A stretch of 41,368 nucleotides of DNA, taken from positions 2,575,817 to 2,617,184 of the forward strand of contig NZ_KI912266.1 in NCBI RefSeq assembly GCF_000235425.2. The letters run 5' to 3'. Below, in pieces: positions 7,104 to 20,553 of the stretch; positions within the stretch are counted from its first letter, which is position 1; every line of letters starts with the position of its first letter. This stretch comes from Pseudofrankia saprophytica. Its GTDB lineage: Bacteria > Actinomycetota > Actinomycetes > Frankiales > Frankiaceae. The notes beneath the pieces were generated by a model. The model made no database searches and was not told the origin of the DNA. It saw only the letters and a list, made by a program, of their open reading frames with translations. Both the position numbers and the translations under genes were made by a program.

Positions 7104-10100
7104 TCAGGCCGGGTCGTCGTCCAGGCCGTCGAGCTCGGACAGCGTGATCGGGGACCACCGCCGAGCGAGCTCGCTCGGCGCGGCGCCGGCCGGGCCGGCC
7201 AGCTGGTCGGCGAAGGCCGCTTCGGGTGTTCCCGTCCGTCCGCCGGCGGGGCCGATGCCGGCGGCGGACAGACGCGGCCACAGGCTGGCCAGCGCCGCCG
7301 CCTGGTCGCTTTCGAAGTCGGACTGGCGGACGCGCCAGAACGGCCAGCCGGCCCGGCGCAACTGCCGCTCCCTGGCGAAGTCGTGGGCGACCTGCGTCGG
7401 CGTGCCGGCCTCGTCGCCGTCGCACTCGACCGCGAGCCTCGCCCGGCCGCCCGCGACGACCAGGTCGATGCGCCGGCCGTTCACCTCGACCTGCGGCAGG
7501 ACGCGGTAGCCGGCGGCGGTGAGCTCGCGGAAGACACGCTGCTCGAACAGCGAGTCGAAGCGGGGATGCGGGATGTCCGGCGGCACCTGGTCGAGCCGTG
7601 GTGGCTCGTCGACGTCCGCCCACTGGGCACGGCCGCGGTCCAGCACGTAGCCGAGCTGGCTGTGCCGAAGGTCGTCGGGCCGCAGGTCCTCGAGGCCGAC
7701 CGAGTGGAACAGCCACATCTGGTCGCGGGCGCGTGAGGCGGCCACGTTGAACCGCCGCTGGTACTCCTGCCGCCTCAGCGCCGGGGTGGCGGTGTCCGGT
7801 GTGACCACCATCGAGAGGAACACCACGTCGCGCTCGTCGCCCTGGAAGTCCGGGGGCGTGCCGACCCGCAGCCGGCGGCGCTGCTGCTCGGCGGCCGACA
7901 TCCGCGCGGCGAGCAGCGAGCGCAGGAGCTCCGCCTGCCCGGTGCCCTGCAGGACGACGACGCCGAACGAGGCCCCGTCGTAGCGTGGGTCGGCCGCGCA
8001 GCTCAGCACCTCCGAGACCAGCGCCTCCGCCTCCGCCGGGTTGCGCAGCGCGGCGCCGGCACCGGTGGTGTAGGCGTGCGGCACGTGGCGGGCGCGCAGC
8101 GGCGGCAGCCGGTCGGCGCCGAACTGCCGCAGCGGCACCAGCGGTGCGTCCCGGTAGAACATCGCCGACGACCACTCGATGATCTCCGGCATGCAGCGGA
8201 AATGCTCGCGCAGGCGGATGACCTCACCGAACCGGGTCCGCAGCAGGCTGAACAGGCTCGACCGGGGAGTGAAGGAGACGCGCAGCCAGCCGGGCAGGTC
8301 GGGCAGCAACGCGTCGAGGCGGCGGAACATCGGGTCCAGGTCATCGTCGTCGATGACCGGGCCCTCCGCGCCGGCGCCGGCGCGCGCCGCGCTCACCGGC
8401 GCGGGCGCCGGGGCGCACTGCCGGTCGTCCCCGACGATGATCACTCGGGGGGCCAGCCACAGGAGGAACAGGCTGTCCAGACCGGCCTGGCTGCCCTCGT
8501 CCACGATCACCACGTCGAAGCTGTCGCGGACGGCCGGGATCGTGGCGAGCACGTCGGCGATCGGCATGACCCAGGCGGGCACGGCTGTCTGGGCGATCGC
8601 CATCGCCTCCCTGGCGGCCTGCCGGTAGCGGTCGGCGTGCCGGCCGGTGAACCGGCCGCCGCCGGCGACGGCGTCCGCGTAGGCCCGCAGCGCGGCCGAC
8701 TCCCGGGTGCCCATCCGCTCCAGGCAGTGCTTCCAGGCCTTGGCGCCGGCGAGCTCGGCCGTGGTGGCGGCGACGGCGTCCTCGGCGGCGTCGAGCTGGG
8801 CGTCGAGGTCAGGCGCGCCGGCGGTGGTCGCCCGGCCGGTCCGGGAGGCCGTGAGCCAGCCGGCGGCCAGCCCCCAGGACCAGGCGGCCTCGAACCGCGC
8901 CAGGCGATGGCGCCACTCGTCGTCATCCACGGGCTCGGAGGCGCCACGCCGGTCGGCCGTGCCGACGGCGGCCGCGGCGGAGAGCAGCTGTTCCGCCAGC
9001 GCCGGGTGGGCGCTGGTCAGTCGCTCGAGCAGGACGGTGCGGCGGGCGGCCTCCCGCCGGGCACCGACCGCGGCCAGCAGCCCGGCGCGCGCCAGCTGGT
9101 ACTCGGCGAGATCACGGGCCGCCAGCGCGCCCGCGAGCCGGTGCAGCTGCGCGGGGAATCCGCTCCTGGTCGCGGCCGCCTCGACCTCGGCCCGCGGCCG
9201 CTCGATCTCCGCCCGGGCCTCGGCCGCGGCCAGGCGCAGCCGGGCGAGCGCCAGAGCCCCGGTCAGGGCTCGCAACGCGTCGGTCGATCCAAGGTCGACC
9301 AGGCCGCTGCCGAGACCGGGGCCGGCCAGGTGCACACCGGTCTCCGCGCCCAGCGACGCCAGCAGGGAGTGGACCTGGTCACGGGCGGTGAGGACGGCGA
9401 CGACGACGGCCAGCGCGTCCTGCGCCTCGGTGAGCCGGGCGAGCCGGATCTCGGGGGCCACGATCTCGCCCCCTGGCTCGCCGGGCGCGCCCTGCCCCGC
9501 GGGCTGGCCGGGACGGCCCCCGGCGCCGGTCGGAGCGGGTGAGCCAGCCGTCTCGCCCGGCCCGCGGGCGTCGCCGGACCCGAAGCCGACGGCGACCCCC
9601 GCCAGTGCCCAGGCCCTGGCGGCGGCGTCGATCGCGACCTCGGCGCGCAACCGGGCGAGTACCAGGTCCAACAGCTCGGGCGTGCTGGGCGCGCGACCGT
9701 CGACCGTGGCCTCGGCGAGCAGGTCGGCCGCGTCCTTCTGGACCCGGGAACGGAACATCCGGCGCAGGCTGCCGCCCTGGTCCAGGTGCCCGCGCAACGC
9801 CTCGGCGGCGGCGAGCATGCGCGCGGCCGGTGTCCCCGTCGGGTCGGTCGTGCCCGCCGGGGCCTGGGACGCGGCGGCCGGCAGGGTGACGGCATGCAGG
9901 CCGAGCGTGGCGAGCGCCTCGGTCGCCTCGGCGAGCGCCGGCGCCGCCGAGGTGACCTTCCCCCACACGGCGCCGTCGCGGCCGGCGAGCGCGTCGTCGA
10001 GCGCGCGCGGAATCCAGGGTGCGCGCCGGGTGGTCCGGCGGGCCTCCTCCAGCGCCCGGGTGACGGCCTGTACGGCGGCGGTGAGCCGGTCCAGGCCCGC

Positions 10101-12167
10101 GGTGTCGAGCACACCGAGCGCGGCGGCCACCTCGCCAGCCGCGGACCCGGCGGCGGCCCTGGTGGCGGCGTCCGCCTCCGCGGCCGCGGCCCGCTCCCGC
10201 TCCAGCAGCCGGCCGAGGGCCTCGGGACTCGGCAGGGAGACCGGGCCCAGGCCGATGTCGTCGTCCTCCAGCGCGTCGTCCTTCAGCGCGTCGTCGGCCA
10301 GCGCGCCGCCGCCCGGCGTGGCGGACTTCCCTGGGGTACCTGTGCCGGGCGCGCTCGGGCGCCGGCGGTCGACCGCCGTCTCGTCACCGGGTGCCGCCGC
10401 GGCGGGGGCGCTCAGCAGCGCCCAGAGCTCCGTGGCCTCCTCGGCGGCCAGCGGCGCGGGCGGCGGCTCGCCGGCGGGGCCGCGGGGGACCGGGAGTGGG
10501 AGCCAGCCGTGCTCGGCGCGCTCGCCGCGAAGCCGGGCGGCGATGGCCCCGCGCGTCCCCGACCAGCCGGGAGCGACCTCGCCCTCCGGGTGCCCCACCG
10601 CCTCGGCGGCGCGTACCTCCTGGATGGCCGCCACGAGCTCGTCGCGGCGGGCGATCGCGGCGTCGCGGCGAGCGCGGGCCTCGTCGATCCGGCGTGCCTG
10701 GCCGTCCGGATGGTAGGCGGCCTTCTCAGCGGCGAGCGCGCTCACGCTCGCCGCCAGGTCGGCGGCGCCCGGGTCCTCCGCCTCGGCGAGCGAGACGCAC
10801 AGCCGCCGCAGCGACTCCGGGAGCTTGTCGCGCAGCACCCGCAGCGCCTGCGCCTTCTGGCTGGTCACCAGCACCCGCTGCCCCTCGGCCAGCAGCGCCG
10901 CGACCAGGTTGGCGATGGTGTGCGTCTTGCCGGTGCCCGGTGGGCCTTCGACGATCACGCCGCTGTCGTGCCGCAGCCGCTCCATGACGTGCGCCTGCTC
11001 GGGGTTGGCCGGCAGCGGGAACAGTGGGTCTTCGGAGAGACGGCCGGGGGGAGTCGCGCCCTCGGCGGCGAGCCAGGCCAGCCGCTCGTCGGCCTCCAGC
11101 GTCTCCACCAGCTGGACGAGCCCGAGCGGCGGGCGGCCCTCGCCGCGCAGCGCGTCCAGCATCTGCTCGTAGTAGGTGAGCAGCGTCGCGCTGCCGCGGG
11201 CGCGCAGCACCAGCGCGGGGGCGAGGTCGACGCGTGGCCGGTCGGTCGGCGGGCCGGGCGGCGGCCAGGCGGCCGAGTACCCGTCATGGCCGACATCGAG
11301 GGCGAGCGTCAGCCAGTCGCGCAGCAGCCGCTCGTCCTCGCCGCCGAACGGCGCGGCCGGGCGGGCGCGCAGCCGCTCGTGCAACGCGTTCGTGCGCTCG
11401 CCGTGGAAGACGGGCAGCCCGTTCAGCAGGCCGTCCTCGAGCCTGGTGGCGACGCCGTCCGGCACGCGCAGCCGGATCGCCGAGGTGACCGGGTCGACCT
11501 CGGCCGCGAGCCTCGTGGTCAGCAGATGGCGGCGCAGCGTCCGGCCGTCGGGCGCGCGCCAGGAGAGCAGGCCGGTGGCGAGCACCAGCTCCAGCCCGTC
11601 GCCTTCCTGCGCGAGCCGGCCGGCCACGCTGTGCAGCACGCCGTGCAGGGCGCGGCGGTCCGCGTCGGCCCGCGCCCGGGCGGCCCAGATCTGCCAGGTG
11701 GGCAGCCAGTCCTGGTAGGCCTGCGGCACCTCGGGACGGTCGACGAGCCGGACCGGCTCACCGAAGCCCTCGACCACCGGCTGGCCGCCCGGCCGCAGCG
11801 GGATCCCGTCCGGCCAGCCGGCCCGGGAGCGCAGGCTGGTCTCGCGCAGCGGCGGCGAGTCCGATGGCACGTCGCCCGGCTCGGGCAGCACCACCCAGCC
11901 GGCCAGCGCGTCCGGCAGCGGCGGCGGCGAGGGCAGCACGGCCGCGGCCGGCGCCTCCAGCGCGACCTCGCCCGCGGTCGCGTGCTCGAACAGCGACAGG
12001 CCGCCCGGCAGCTGCGCGAGCCACACCACCAGAGGGTTGTCCTCGACCGCTGTCACCTGGTCGGACTGGGACAGCGCCACCTCGTGCAGGAACCGCACCA
12101 GCCGGTGGCACCGGTTGGTGAGCATGGCGAACCGCTCCTGATCCCCCGACGGTCCCGTCGTCATCAC
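7104..12167 (-). CDS. Giant UPF1-like SF1 helicase with C-terminal PD-(D/E)XK nuclease (MTES_1575/Vsr-like)
   Basis: This is a 1687-residue protein. The strong ribosome site GGAGGGG sits just before two ATGs (12167 and 12164). Residues about 1-330 form an unrecognised N-terminal region. Walker A GPPGTGKTHT lies near 407, followed by motif Ia (TSQKAQALRVL). Walker B VIVDEGSQA lies near 1220 and motif III (VGDDRQC) just after it. Then come LREHFRCMPEII, GDERDVVFLSMVV and, near 1474, NVAASRARDQMWLF (motifs IV-VI). About 740 Ala/Glu/Arg-rich residues separate motifs Ia and II and are probably coiled coil. Residues about 1545-1665 contain FEQRVFRELTAAGYRV, RRIDLVV and LAVECDGDE, the catalytic pattern of MTES_1575/DUF559-type endonucleases. 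ATPase and nuclease centres both look intact. Proteins of this general build occur in anti-phage systems and in uncharacterised loci; the role here is inferred. It is divergent from the PHP-UvrD gene. Confidence 0.85.
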   Translation of the reverse strand: MMTTGPSGDQERFAMLTNRCHRLVRFLHEVALSQSDQVTAVEDNPLVVWLAQLPGGLSLFEHATAGEVALEAPAAAVLPSPPPLPDALAGWVVLPEPGDVPSDSPPLRETSLRSRAGWPDGIPLRPGGQPVVEGFGEPVRLVDRPEVPQAYQDWLPTWQIWAARARADADRRALHGVLHSVAGRLAQEGDGLELVLATGLLSWRAPDGRTLRRHLLTTRLAAEVDPVTSAIRLRVPDGVATRLEDGLLNGLPVFHGERTNALHERLRARPAAPFGGEDERLLRDWLTLALDVGHDGYSAAWPPPGPPTDRPRVDLAPALVLRARGSATLLTYYEQMLDALRGEGRPPLGLVQLVETLEADERLAWLAAEGATPPGRLSEDPLFPLPANPEQAHVMERLRHDSGVIVEGPPGTGKTHTIANLVAALLAEGQRVLVTSQKAQALRVLRDKLPESLRRLCVSLAEAEDPGAADLAASVSALAAEKAAYHPDGQARRIDEARARRDAAIARRDELVAAIQEVRAAEAVGHPEGEVAPGWSGTRGAIAARLRGERAEHGWLPLPVPRGPAGEPPPAPLAAEEATELWALLSAPAAAAPGDETAVDRRRPSAPGTGTPGKSATPGGGALADDALKDDALEDDDIGLGPVSLPSPEALGRLLERERAAAAEADAATRAAAGSAAGEVAAALGVLDTAGLDRLTAAVQAVTRALEEARRTTRRAPWIPRALDDALAGRDGAVWGKVTSAAPALAEATEALATLGLHAVTLPAAASQAPAGTTDPTGTPAARMLAAAEALRGHLDQGGSLRRMFRSRVQKDAADLLAEATVDGRAPSTPELLDLVLARLRAEVAIDAAARAWALAGVAVGFGSGDARGPGETAGSPAPTGAGGRPGQPAGQGAPGEPGGEIVAPEIRLARLTEAQDALAVVVAVLTARDQVHSLLASLGAETGVHLAGPGLGSGLVDLGSTDALRALTGALALARLRLAAAEARAEIERPRAEVEAAATRSGFPAQLHRLAGALAARDLAEYQLARAGLLAAVGARREAARRTVLLERLTSAHPALAEQLLSAAAAVGTADRRGASEPVDDDEWRHRLARFEAAWSWGLAAGWLTASRTGRATTAGAPDLDAQLDAAEDAVAATTAELAGAKAWKHCLERMGTRESAALRAYADAVAGGGRFTGRHADRYRQAAREAMAIAQTAVPAWVMPIADVLATIPAVRDSFDVVIVDEGSQAGLDSLFLLWLAPRVIIVGDDRQCAPAPAPVSAARAGAGAEGPVIDDDDLDPMFRRLDALLPDLPGWLRVSFTPRSSLFSLLRTRFGEVIRLREHFRCMPEIIEWSSAMFYRDAPLVPLRQFGADRLPPLRARHVPHAYTTGAGAALRNPAEAEALVSEVLSCAADPRYDGASFGVVVLQGTGQAELLRSLLAARMSAAEQQRRRLRVGTPPDFQGDERDVVFLSMVVTPDTATPALRRQEYQRRFNVAASRARDQMWLFHSVGLEDLRPDDLRHSQLGYVLDRGRAQWADVDEPPRLDQVPPDIPHPRFDSLFEQRVFRELTAAGYRVLPQVEVNGRRIDLVVAGGRARLAVECDGDEAGTPTQVAHDFARERQLRRAGWPFWRVRQSDFESDQAAALASLWPRLSAAGIGPAGGRTGTPEAAFADQLAGPAGAAPSELARRWSPITLSELDGLDDDPA

Positions 12168-12519
12168 CCCTCCGCGCCCGAACGCTCCGAATAATCCCCT
12201 ACGCTTCCGCGCGGGCTACCGCGCGGCTCACCCATCGCCCCCGGGCGACGTGATCGCGGCGACCGCGCGGCGGGCTGCCGGTGGGGGGACGGTGGGCAAG
12301 ACGGCCGGACCGGCTCGGCGAACGCGTCGCGCCCCGTCGTCCCCGGGTGGCTCAGGCCGAGGGGGCACCGCCGCCGTCACGGCGGCGCGGGAGAATGTCC
12401 GCCGCCTGGCTGGTCTGGGGTGGCCCGGGACCGGAGTCCCGCCGGATCGGCGATCTGGGAGGTCGGCGAGCCGAGACCGGCGGTCGGGGAGGTAGGCGGG
12501 CGGGGAGGTCTGGAGCGAC
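12168..12519. other. Divergent promoter region between the two giant helicase genes
   Basis: About 350 bp with no gene. The end near the minus-strand helicase has the only AT-rich patch (GAATAATCCCCTA, about 12188-12200), a plausible -10 area for either direction. The other end is G-rich, with several GGGAGGT-like runs (12457-12510), one of which may act as ribosome site for the plus-strand gene. I found no convincing operator palindrome. Confidence 0.4.
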
Positions 12520-16128
<3,609 letters not shown>

Positions 16129-16278
16129 CGAGGTTTCCGTGCCTGTCGACGCCGGCTTGGGCGTGGATGGCGGACGATACCGGCGGACCGGGCGAGCCTG
16201 CCGGCGTCCGGGGCCGCGGCGACGTCGACGGCCGGCGGCGGCCGCCGATGCCGCGCGAGGTATGAAGAAAAGAAGGGC

Positions 16279-19200
16279 ATGACTGGCGCATGTCCCCCCA
16301 ATGTGACGGAGCGCGCGATCCCGAACCGACCGACTGAGCTGTTGTCGCTCGATCAGCTTGAGATCCCCGAGCCGGACGTGGCCGAGGGACCGGCGCCCGA
16401 CGCTGCCGTGAGCGCGCCTGGGAAGCGGGAACGGACGCCCCGGCTGACGCTGCTGTTCGTCACGGCTGGCTTCGTCGTGCTGAGCCTTTTGCAGGAGCCC
16501 GGGCGGATCGTGGCCGACACCAAGATGGATGTCGCGCTCGATCCGTTGCGGTTCATGGAGCGTGCGACCCATCTGTGGAACTCGTCCGCCGACTTCGGGT
16601 TCCTGCCGAACCAGTACGTCGGCTACCTGTTCCCCATGGGGCCGTTCTTCCTGCTCGGGAAGGTCCTGCACCTCCCCCCGTGGATGACCCAGCGGCTGTG
16701 GCTCGCCCTGATCCTGACGGTGGCGGCCTGGGGAGCGGTGCGGCTCGCCGACGCGCTCCGGATCGGCCGGCCGACGACCAGGGTGATCGCCGGAGTCGGG
16801 TACGCGCTGTCACCGATGTTCATCGGGAAGATCGGCGCCGCGTCGGTCGCGCTGACCGGGGCGGCGATGCTGCCCTGGATCACGTTGCCGCTCGTGCTGG
16901 CGCTGCGACCGGACGGGGCCGGCGGCGCCGACACCGGGTCGGCCGGGCCGCCGCCCGGCGCGGCCTCCGGGGGTGCGCCCGCCGCCGACGGCGTCGATGC
17001 GCGCGATCGCCGGCTGTCGCCGCGCCGCGCCGCGGCGCTGTCCGGCCTGGCCGTCTTCTGCACCGGCGGCATCAACGCCAGCGTCACACTGTGCGTCCTG
17101 CTCTTCCCCGGCGTCCTGCTCGTCTTCGCCGGCGGGACCCGGCGGGCCTGGGCGCTGCGGGCGTGGTGGACCCTCTCGGTCGTTCTCGCGACCCTCTGGT
17201 GGCTGCTCACGCTGGTGATCCAGAGCCGGTACGGGCTGAACTTCCTGCCGTTCACCGAGACCGCGGCGACCACCACGTCGACCTCCTCGGTCGCCGAGGC
17301 GTTGCGCGGGACCACGGACTGGCTCGCCTACCTGCGGATCCCGCGCCCCTGGCTGCCGGCGGCCTCGGCGACCGTCACCGACCCGGTGCCGGTCATCGGG
17401 TCGGCGGTCGCGGCCGGCATCGGGCTGTGGGGGCTCGCCCGGCGGGACCTGCCCGCGCGGCGGTTCCTGCTGGTCAGCCTCGCGGTCGGCGTCGTCGCCG
17501 TGTCCGCGGCCTACCCGGGGCAGCCGGGCAGCCCGCTCTCGGGCGGGCTGCGTGTGCTGCTCGCCGACCAGCTGGCCTTCCTGCGCAACATCTACAAGTT
17601 CCAGCCGGTCGTGCACCTGCCGCTGGCCCTGGGGATGGCCCATGCCCTGGACGTCGCGGTCACCGGCCGCCGCCGGGAACGCGGGGCCGACGAACCGGCG
17701 CCGGATCGCCGACGCCGACGGCTGCGTCCGCTGTCGGTGGGTGCCGTCGTGGTCACTGTCGCCGCCCTGGTGACGGGAATGACGCCGGCCTACACAGGCC
17801 AGATGTTCCAGGCCGGCACCTTCAAGGAGGTTCCCGGCTACTGGCGGCAGGCGGCGGACTGGCTCGCGGACAACCCCACCGGGGGACGCACCCTGGTGCT
17901 CCCGGCCGCGCCGTTCGGCGAGTACGGCTGGGGGCGGCCCCTCGACGAGCCGATGTCGTGGCTGGCCAGCACGCCCTGGGCGTCCCGTGCCCTCGTCCCG
18001 CTGGGCAACACCGGGATGACCAGGTGGATGGACGGCATCGAGCGGCAGCTGGAGCTGGGCGACGCGCCGGGGCTCGCGGTCGCCCTCGCGCGCGCCGGGG
18101 TCGGCCAGGTGCTGATCCGCAACGACCTCGACGACCAGAACTGGGACATCCCGCCGTCCACCGAGCAGGTGTACCGGGCCCTGGACAGCTCGGGACTGCG
18201 CAAGGCGGCCTCGTTCGGCCCACAGGTCCGGGCGAGGGCAAGCGCCAAGGACCGGCTGGTCCCGGCCCTGGCCAAGCCGACCGAGCGGGTGCCGGCGCTG
18301 GACGTCTGGGTCGTGCCCGGCGGCGCGTCCGAGGTCGCCGCGTATCCCGCGGACACCGCCATGGTGGTGTCGGGCGGCGCCGAGTCCACCGTCCAGCTGG
18401 CCGCGCACGGAGTCCTGGGCACCGACCGGGCCGTCGTGCTCGCGAGCGATCTCACCGGGCTGCCCGGCGAGGCGGCCAGTAACGGCGGCGGGGGCACGGC
18501 GGCGCCGTCGGCCGCCCAGGCGCTGGCGCCGTCCGTGGACGAGATCGTCGGGCCCACCACGGCGCTGGTGGTGACCGACACCTTCCAACGCCGCGACACC
18601 GACTACGGCGTCATCCACGGCGGGACGTCCTACCTGCTCGGGCCGGACGAGGACGCCGCGGGCCGGACCACCACGCCCAAACAGTGGATCGACGTACCGG
18701 GTGCCGACCACCAGACGGTCGCCGGCTACGCGGACGGGATACAGGTCCGGGCGTCCTCCTACGGGTCGAGCCTGGTGGCCCTGCCGGACACCGCGCCGGC
18801 CGCGGCCTTCGACGGCGTCCCCTTCACCTCCTGGATCTCGGACCCCAAGAAGGGGTCCGTGGGCGCCTGGCTCGAGGTGACCCTTCCGCGGGCGACCACC
18901 CTGCCCTACCTCGAGGTGCAACTGCTGGAGGAAGGCACCTGGCGTCCCGCGGTGGGGGCGATCCGGGTGACCACCCAGGCGGGCTCGGTGGTCACGAAGG
19001 TCGATCCCGTCGAAACGGCGCAGCGGCTCGCCGTCCCCGCCGGCCCGAGCACCTGGTTCCGGGTCACGTTCGACCAGGTGACCAGGCCGGGGACCGGGGC
19101 CTACGGGGCGGGCATCCGCGAGCTGACCCTGCCAGGGGTGCGGGTCCAGCACTATGCCCAGACCCCCTCGGACGCCGCCGGGCTGTTCACCGCGGCCGAG

Positions 19201-20553
19201 GGCCAGGTCGCATACACCTTCGACCGGATGGGTGTGGACGTCACCCAGCTGTTCGGTGGCTCCGAGGAGGTCGCCCTTTCCCGGCGGTTCGACGTGCCGC
19301 GGCCGATGAGCTTCACGGTGCTGGGGCAGGTGACGGCGGTGACGTCGTCGGCCGCCGCGGTGCCGGACTCCGACACGCCGTTCGCGCTGCCCTGCGGAAA
19401 CGGCCCGGGAGTGATCGTCGACGGGACCCGCTATGAGACCCGGGTCGACGGCAGGTTCTCCGACGTGGCCAAGGGCCGGCCCATGCGTATGAGCGTGTGC
19501 ACCGCGGACGGGACGATCCCGTTCCAGGCCGGCCAGCACCTGGTCTCGATCGACAGCGCGGGGATGCCGTTGCTGGTGGGGGCGCTGACGCTCGTCGGAA
19601 CCGGAGCGAAGACCAGCGCGGACAAGGCTCGTTCGACGACGGTCGCCGACTGGACGCCCGAGCGCCGCAGCGTCGAGATCGGTGCCGGGACGCGGGCGCT
19701 GCTGGCCGTGCGCGAGAACGCGAACTCCTCGTGGACCGCGACGCTGAACGGTCAGACCCTGGTCCCCGTGCGTCTCGACGGCTGGCAGCAGGGCTGGATC
19801 GTGCCGGCGGGCGCCGGCGGCACGGTCCTGATCGAGAACAACCCCGGGCAGACCTACCGCAAGAGCCTCGTCGCCGGCGGCGGCCTGCTGCTGGTCCTGC
19901 TCGCGCTGGTGCTGGTCCCCGCCCGATGGCGGCTTCGGCGGTCCGTGGACCCCGACGGTTACCCGCTCGGCCTCGACCCGGCGAAGGTTCCGCTGGTGTC
20001 GCGTCTCGGGCGCCTCCCCGGCGTGGTCGCCGGCGGCGCGCTCGCCACCGTCGCCGTGTTCCTCGTCGCCGGGCCGGTGGCCCTCCTCGTCCCGGTCCTG
20101 GTCCTGATCGGCCGTCGCCTCCCGGCCGTGCTGGGCTGGGCCGCCCTGGTATTCATGATCGCTGCCGGGGTGGGCGTCTCCGCCTGGCCGAACGCCGTGC
20201 CGGGCTCCGGCCAGGGCGCGTTCAGCTGGTACGTGCAGGCCGCCGGCGTGGTGGCGTTCGCCGCGACCGTGGCCGCGCTGGCGTCGCGTGCCCAGGCTCC
20301 GGCCGGGCCGGGACCGGCGGCGGACGGCGGAGCCGGCGACCTGCCAGCCGGCGACGCGGGGGCGTCCGGTCCACCGGACGACCTGGACCAGGACGGTGAG
20401 CCCCGCTCGGAGACGGGACCATCGCCGGTGGCCGATAGCTCGTTCAGCTGGTTCCCGGAGCGGGCGCGGTCAAGGGCGGTGGGCGCGGAGCACGAGCCGC
20501 CCGCCGAGACCGACGGCGCGGAGTTCGACCGCCGCGGCCGGGACCCGCGGTGA
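16279..20553 (+). CDS. aftD: AftD-like alpha-(1->3)-arabinofuranosyltransferase (GT-C, DUF3367)
   Basis: The 1424 residues match the very long mycobacterial AftD. The ATG at 16279 follows AGAAGGGC. The N-terminal half has about ten membrane segments from residue 52 (LTLLFVTAGFVVLSLLQEPG). The loop after the first one has Asp residues (ADTKMDVALDP) where GT-C enzymes keep catalytic acids. The signature FLRNIYKFQPVVHLPLALG lies near 434. A large extracytoplasmic part follows, including an F5/8-type carbohydrate-binding-like module (about 825-957, AAFDGVPFTSWISDP). Four or so membrane helices lie near the C-terminus (about 1195-1360), then an acidic cytoplasmic tail. The family adds arabinofuranose from decaprenyl-phospho-arabinose to arabinan outside the membrane. 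The glycan in this organism is not known. The stop codon overlaps the start of the acyltransferase gene. Confidence 0.88.
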   Translation: MTGACPPNVTERAIPNRPTELLSLDQLEIPEPDVAEGPAPDAAVSAPGKRERTPRLTLLFVTAGFVVLSLLQEPGRIVADTKMDVALDPLRFMERATHLWNSSADFGFLPNQYVGYLFPMGPFFLLGKVLHLPPWMTQRLWLALILTVAAWGAVRLADALRIGRPTTRVIAGVGYALSPMFIGKIGAASVALTGAAMLPWITLPLVLALRPDGAGGADTGSAGPPPGAASGGAPAADGVDARDRRLSPRRAAALSGLAVFCTGGINASVTLCVLLFPGVLLVFAGGTRRAWALRAWWTLSVVLATLWWLLTLVIQSRYGLNFLPFTETAATTTSTSSVAEALRGTTDWLAYLRIPRPWLPAASATVTDPVPVIGSAVAAGIGLWGLARRDLPARRFLLVSLAVGVVAVSAAYPGQPGSPLSGGLRVLLADQLAFLRNIYKFQPVVHLPLALGMAHALDVAVTGRRRERGADEPAPDRRRRRLRPLSVGAVVVTVAALVTGMTPAYTGQMFQAGTFKEVPGYWRQAADWLADNPTGGRTLVLPAAPFGEYGWGRPLDEPMSWLASTPWASRALVPLGNTGMTRWMDGIERQLELGDAPGLAVALARAGVGQVLIRNDLDDQNWDIPPSTEQVYRALDSSGLRKAASFGPQVRARASAKDRLVPALAKPTERVPALDVWVVPGGASEVAAYPADTAMVVSGGAESTVQLAAHGVLGTDRAVVLASDLTGLPGEAASNGGGGTAAPSAAQALAPSVDEIVGPTTALVVTDTFQRRDTDYGVIHGGTSYLLGPDEDAAGRTTTPKQWIDVPGADHQTVAGYADGIQVRASSYGSSLVALPDTAPAAAFDGVPFTSWISDPKKGSVGAWLEVTLPRATTLPYLEVQLLEEGTWRPAVGAIRVTTQAGSVVTKVDPVETAQRLAVPAGPSTWFRVTFDQVTRPGTGAYGAGIRELTLPGVRVQHYAQTPSDAAGLFTAAEGQVAYTFDRMGVDVTQLFGGSEEVALSRRFDVPRPMSFTVLGQVTAVTSSAAAVPDSDTPFALPCGNGPGVIVDGTRYETRVDGRFSDVAKGRPMRMSVCTADGTIPFQAGQHLVSIDSAGMPLLVGALTLVGTGAKTSADKARSTTVADWTPERRSVEIGAGTRALLAVRENANSSWTATLNGQTLVPVRLDGWQQGWIVPAGAGGTVLIENNPGQTYRKSLVAGGGLLLVLLALVLVPARWRLRRSVDPDGYPLGLDPAKVPLVSRLGRLPGVVAGGALATVAVFLVAGPVALLVPVLVLIGRRLPAVLGWAALVFMIAAGVGVSAWPNAVPGSGQGAFSWYVQAAGVVAFAATVAALASRAQAPAGPGPAADGGAGDLPAGDAGASGPPDDLDQDGEPRSETGPSPVADSSFSWFPERARSRAVGAEHEPPAETDGAEFDRRGRDPR

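Noticed and set aside
7104-12167. Type II Mokosh (helicase-PLD fusion)
   Set aside because: No HxKxxxxD PLD motif is present. The C-terminal domain has RIDLVV and VECDGD of the PD-(D/E)XK class instead.
9786-12194. Long plus-strand open frame opposite the helicase-nuclease gene
   Set aside because: It is rich in Gly/Arg/Gln with no family motifs and is a by-product of third-position GC bias. The minus-strand frame has all helicase motifs. The same reasoning excludes the long reverse frames at 1370-2509, 5008-6441, 14053-16671, 16810-19539, 19959-21908 and 25804-26856.
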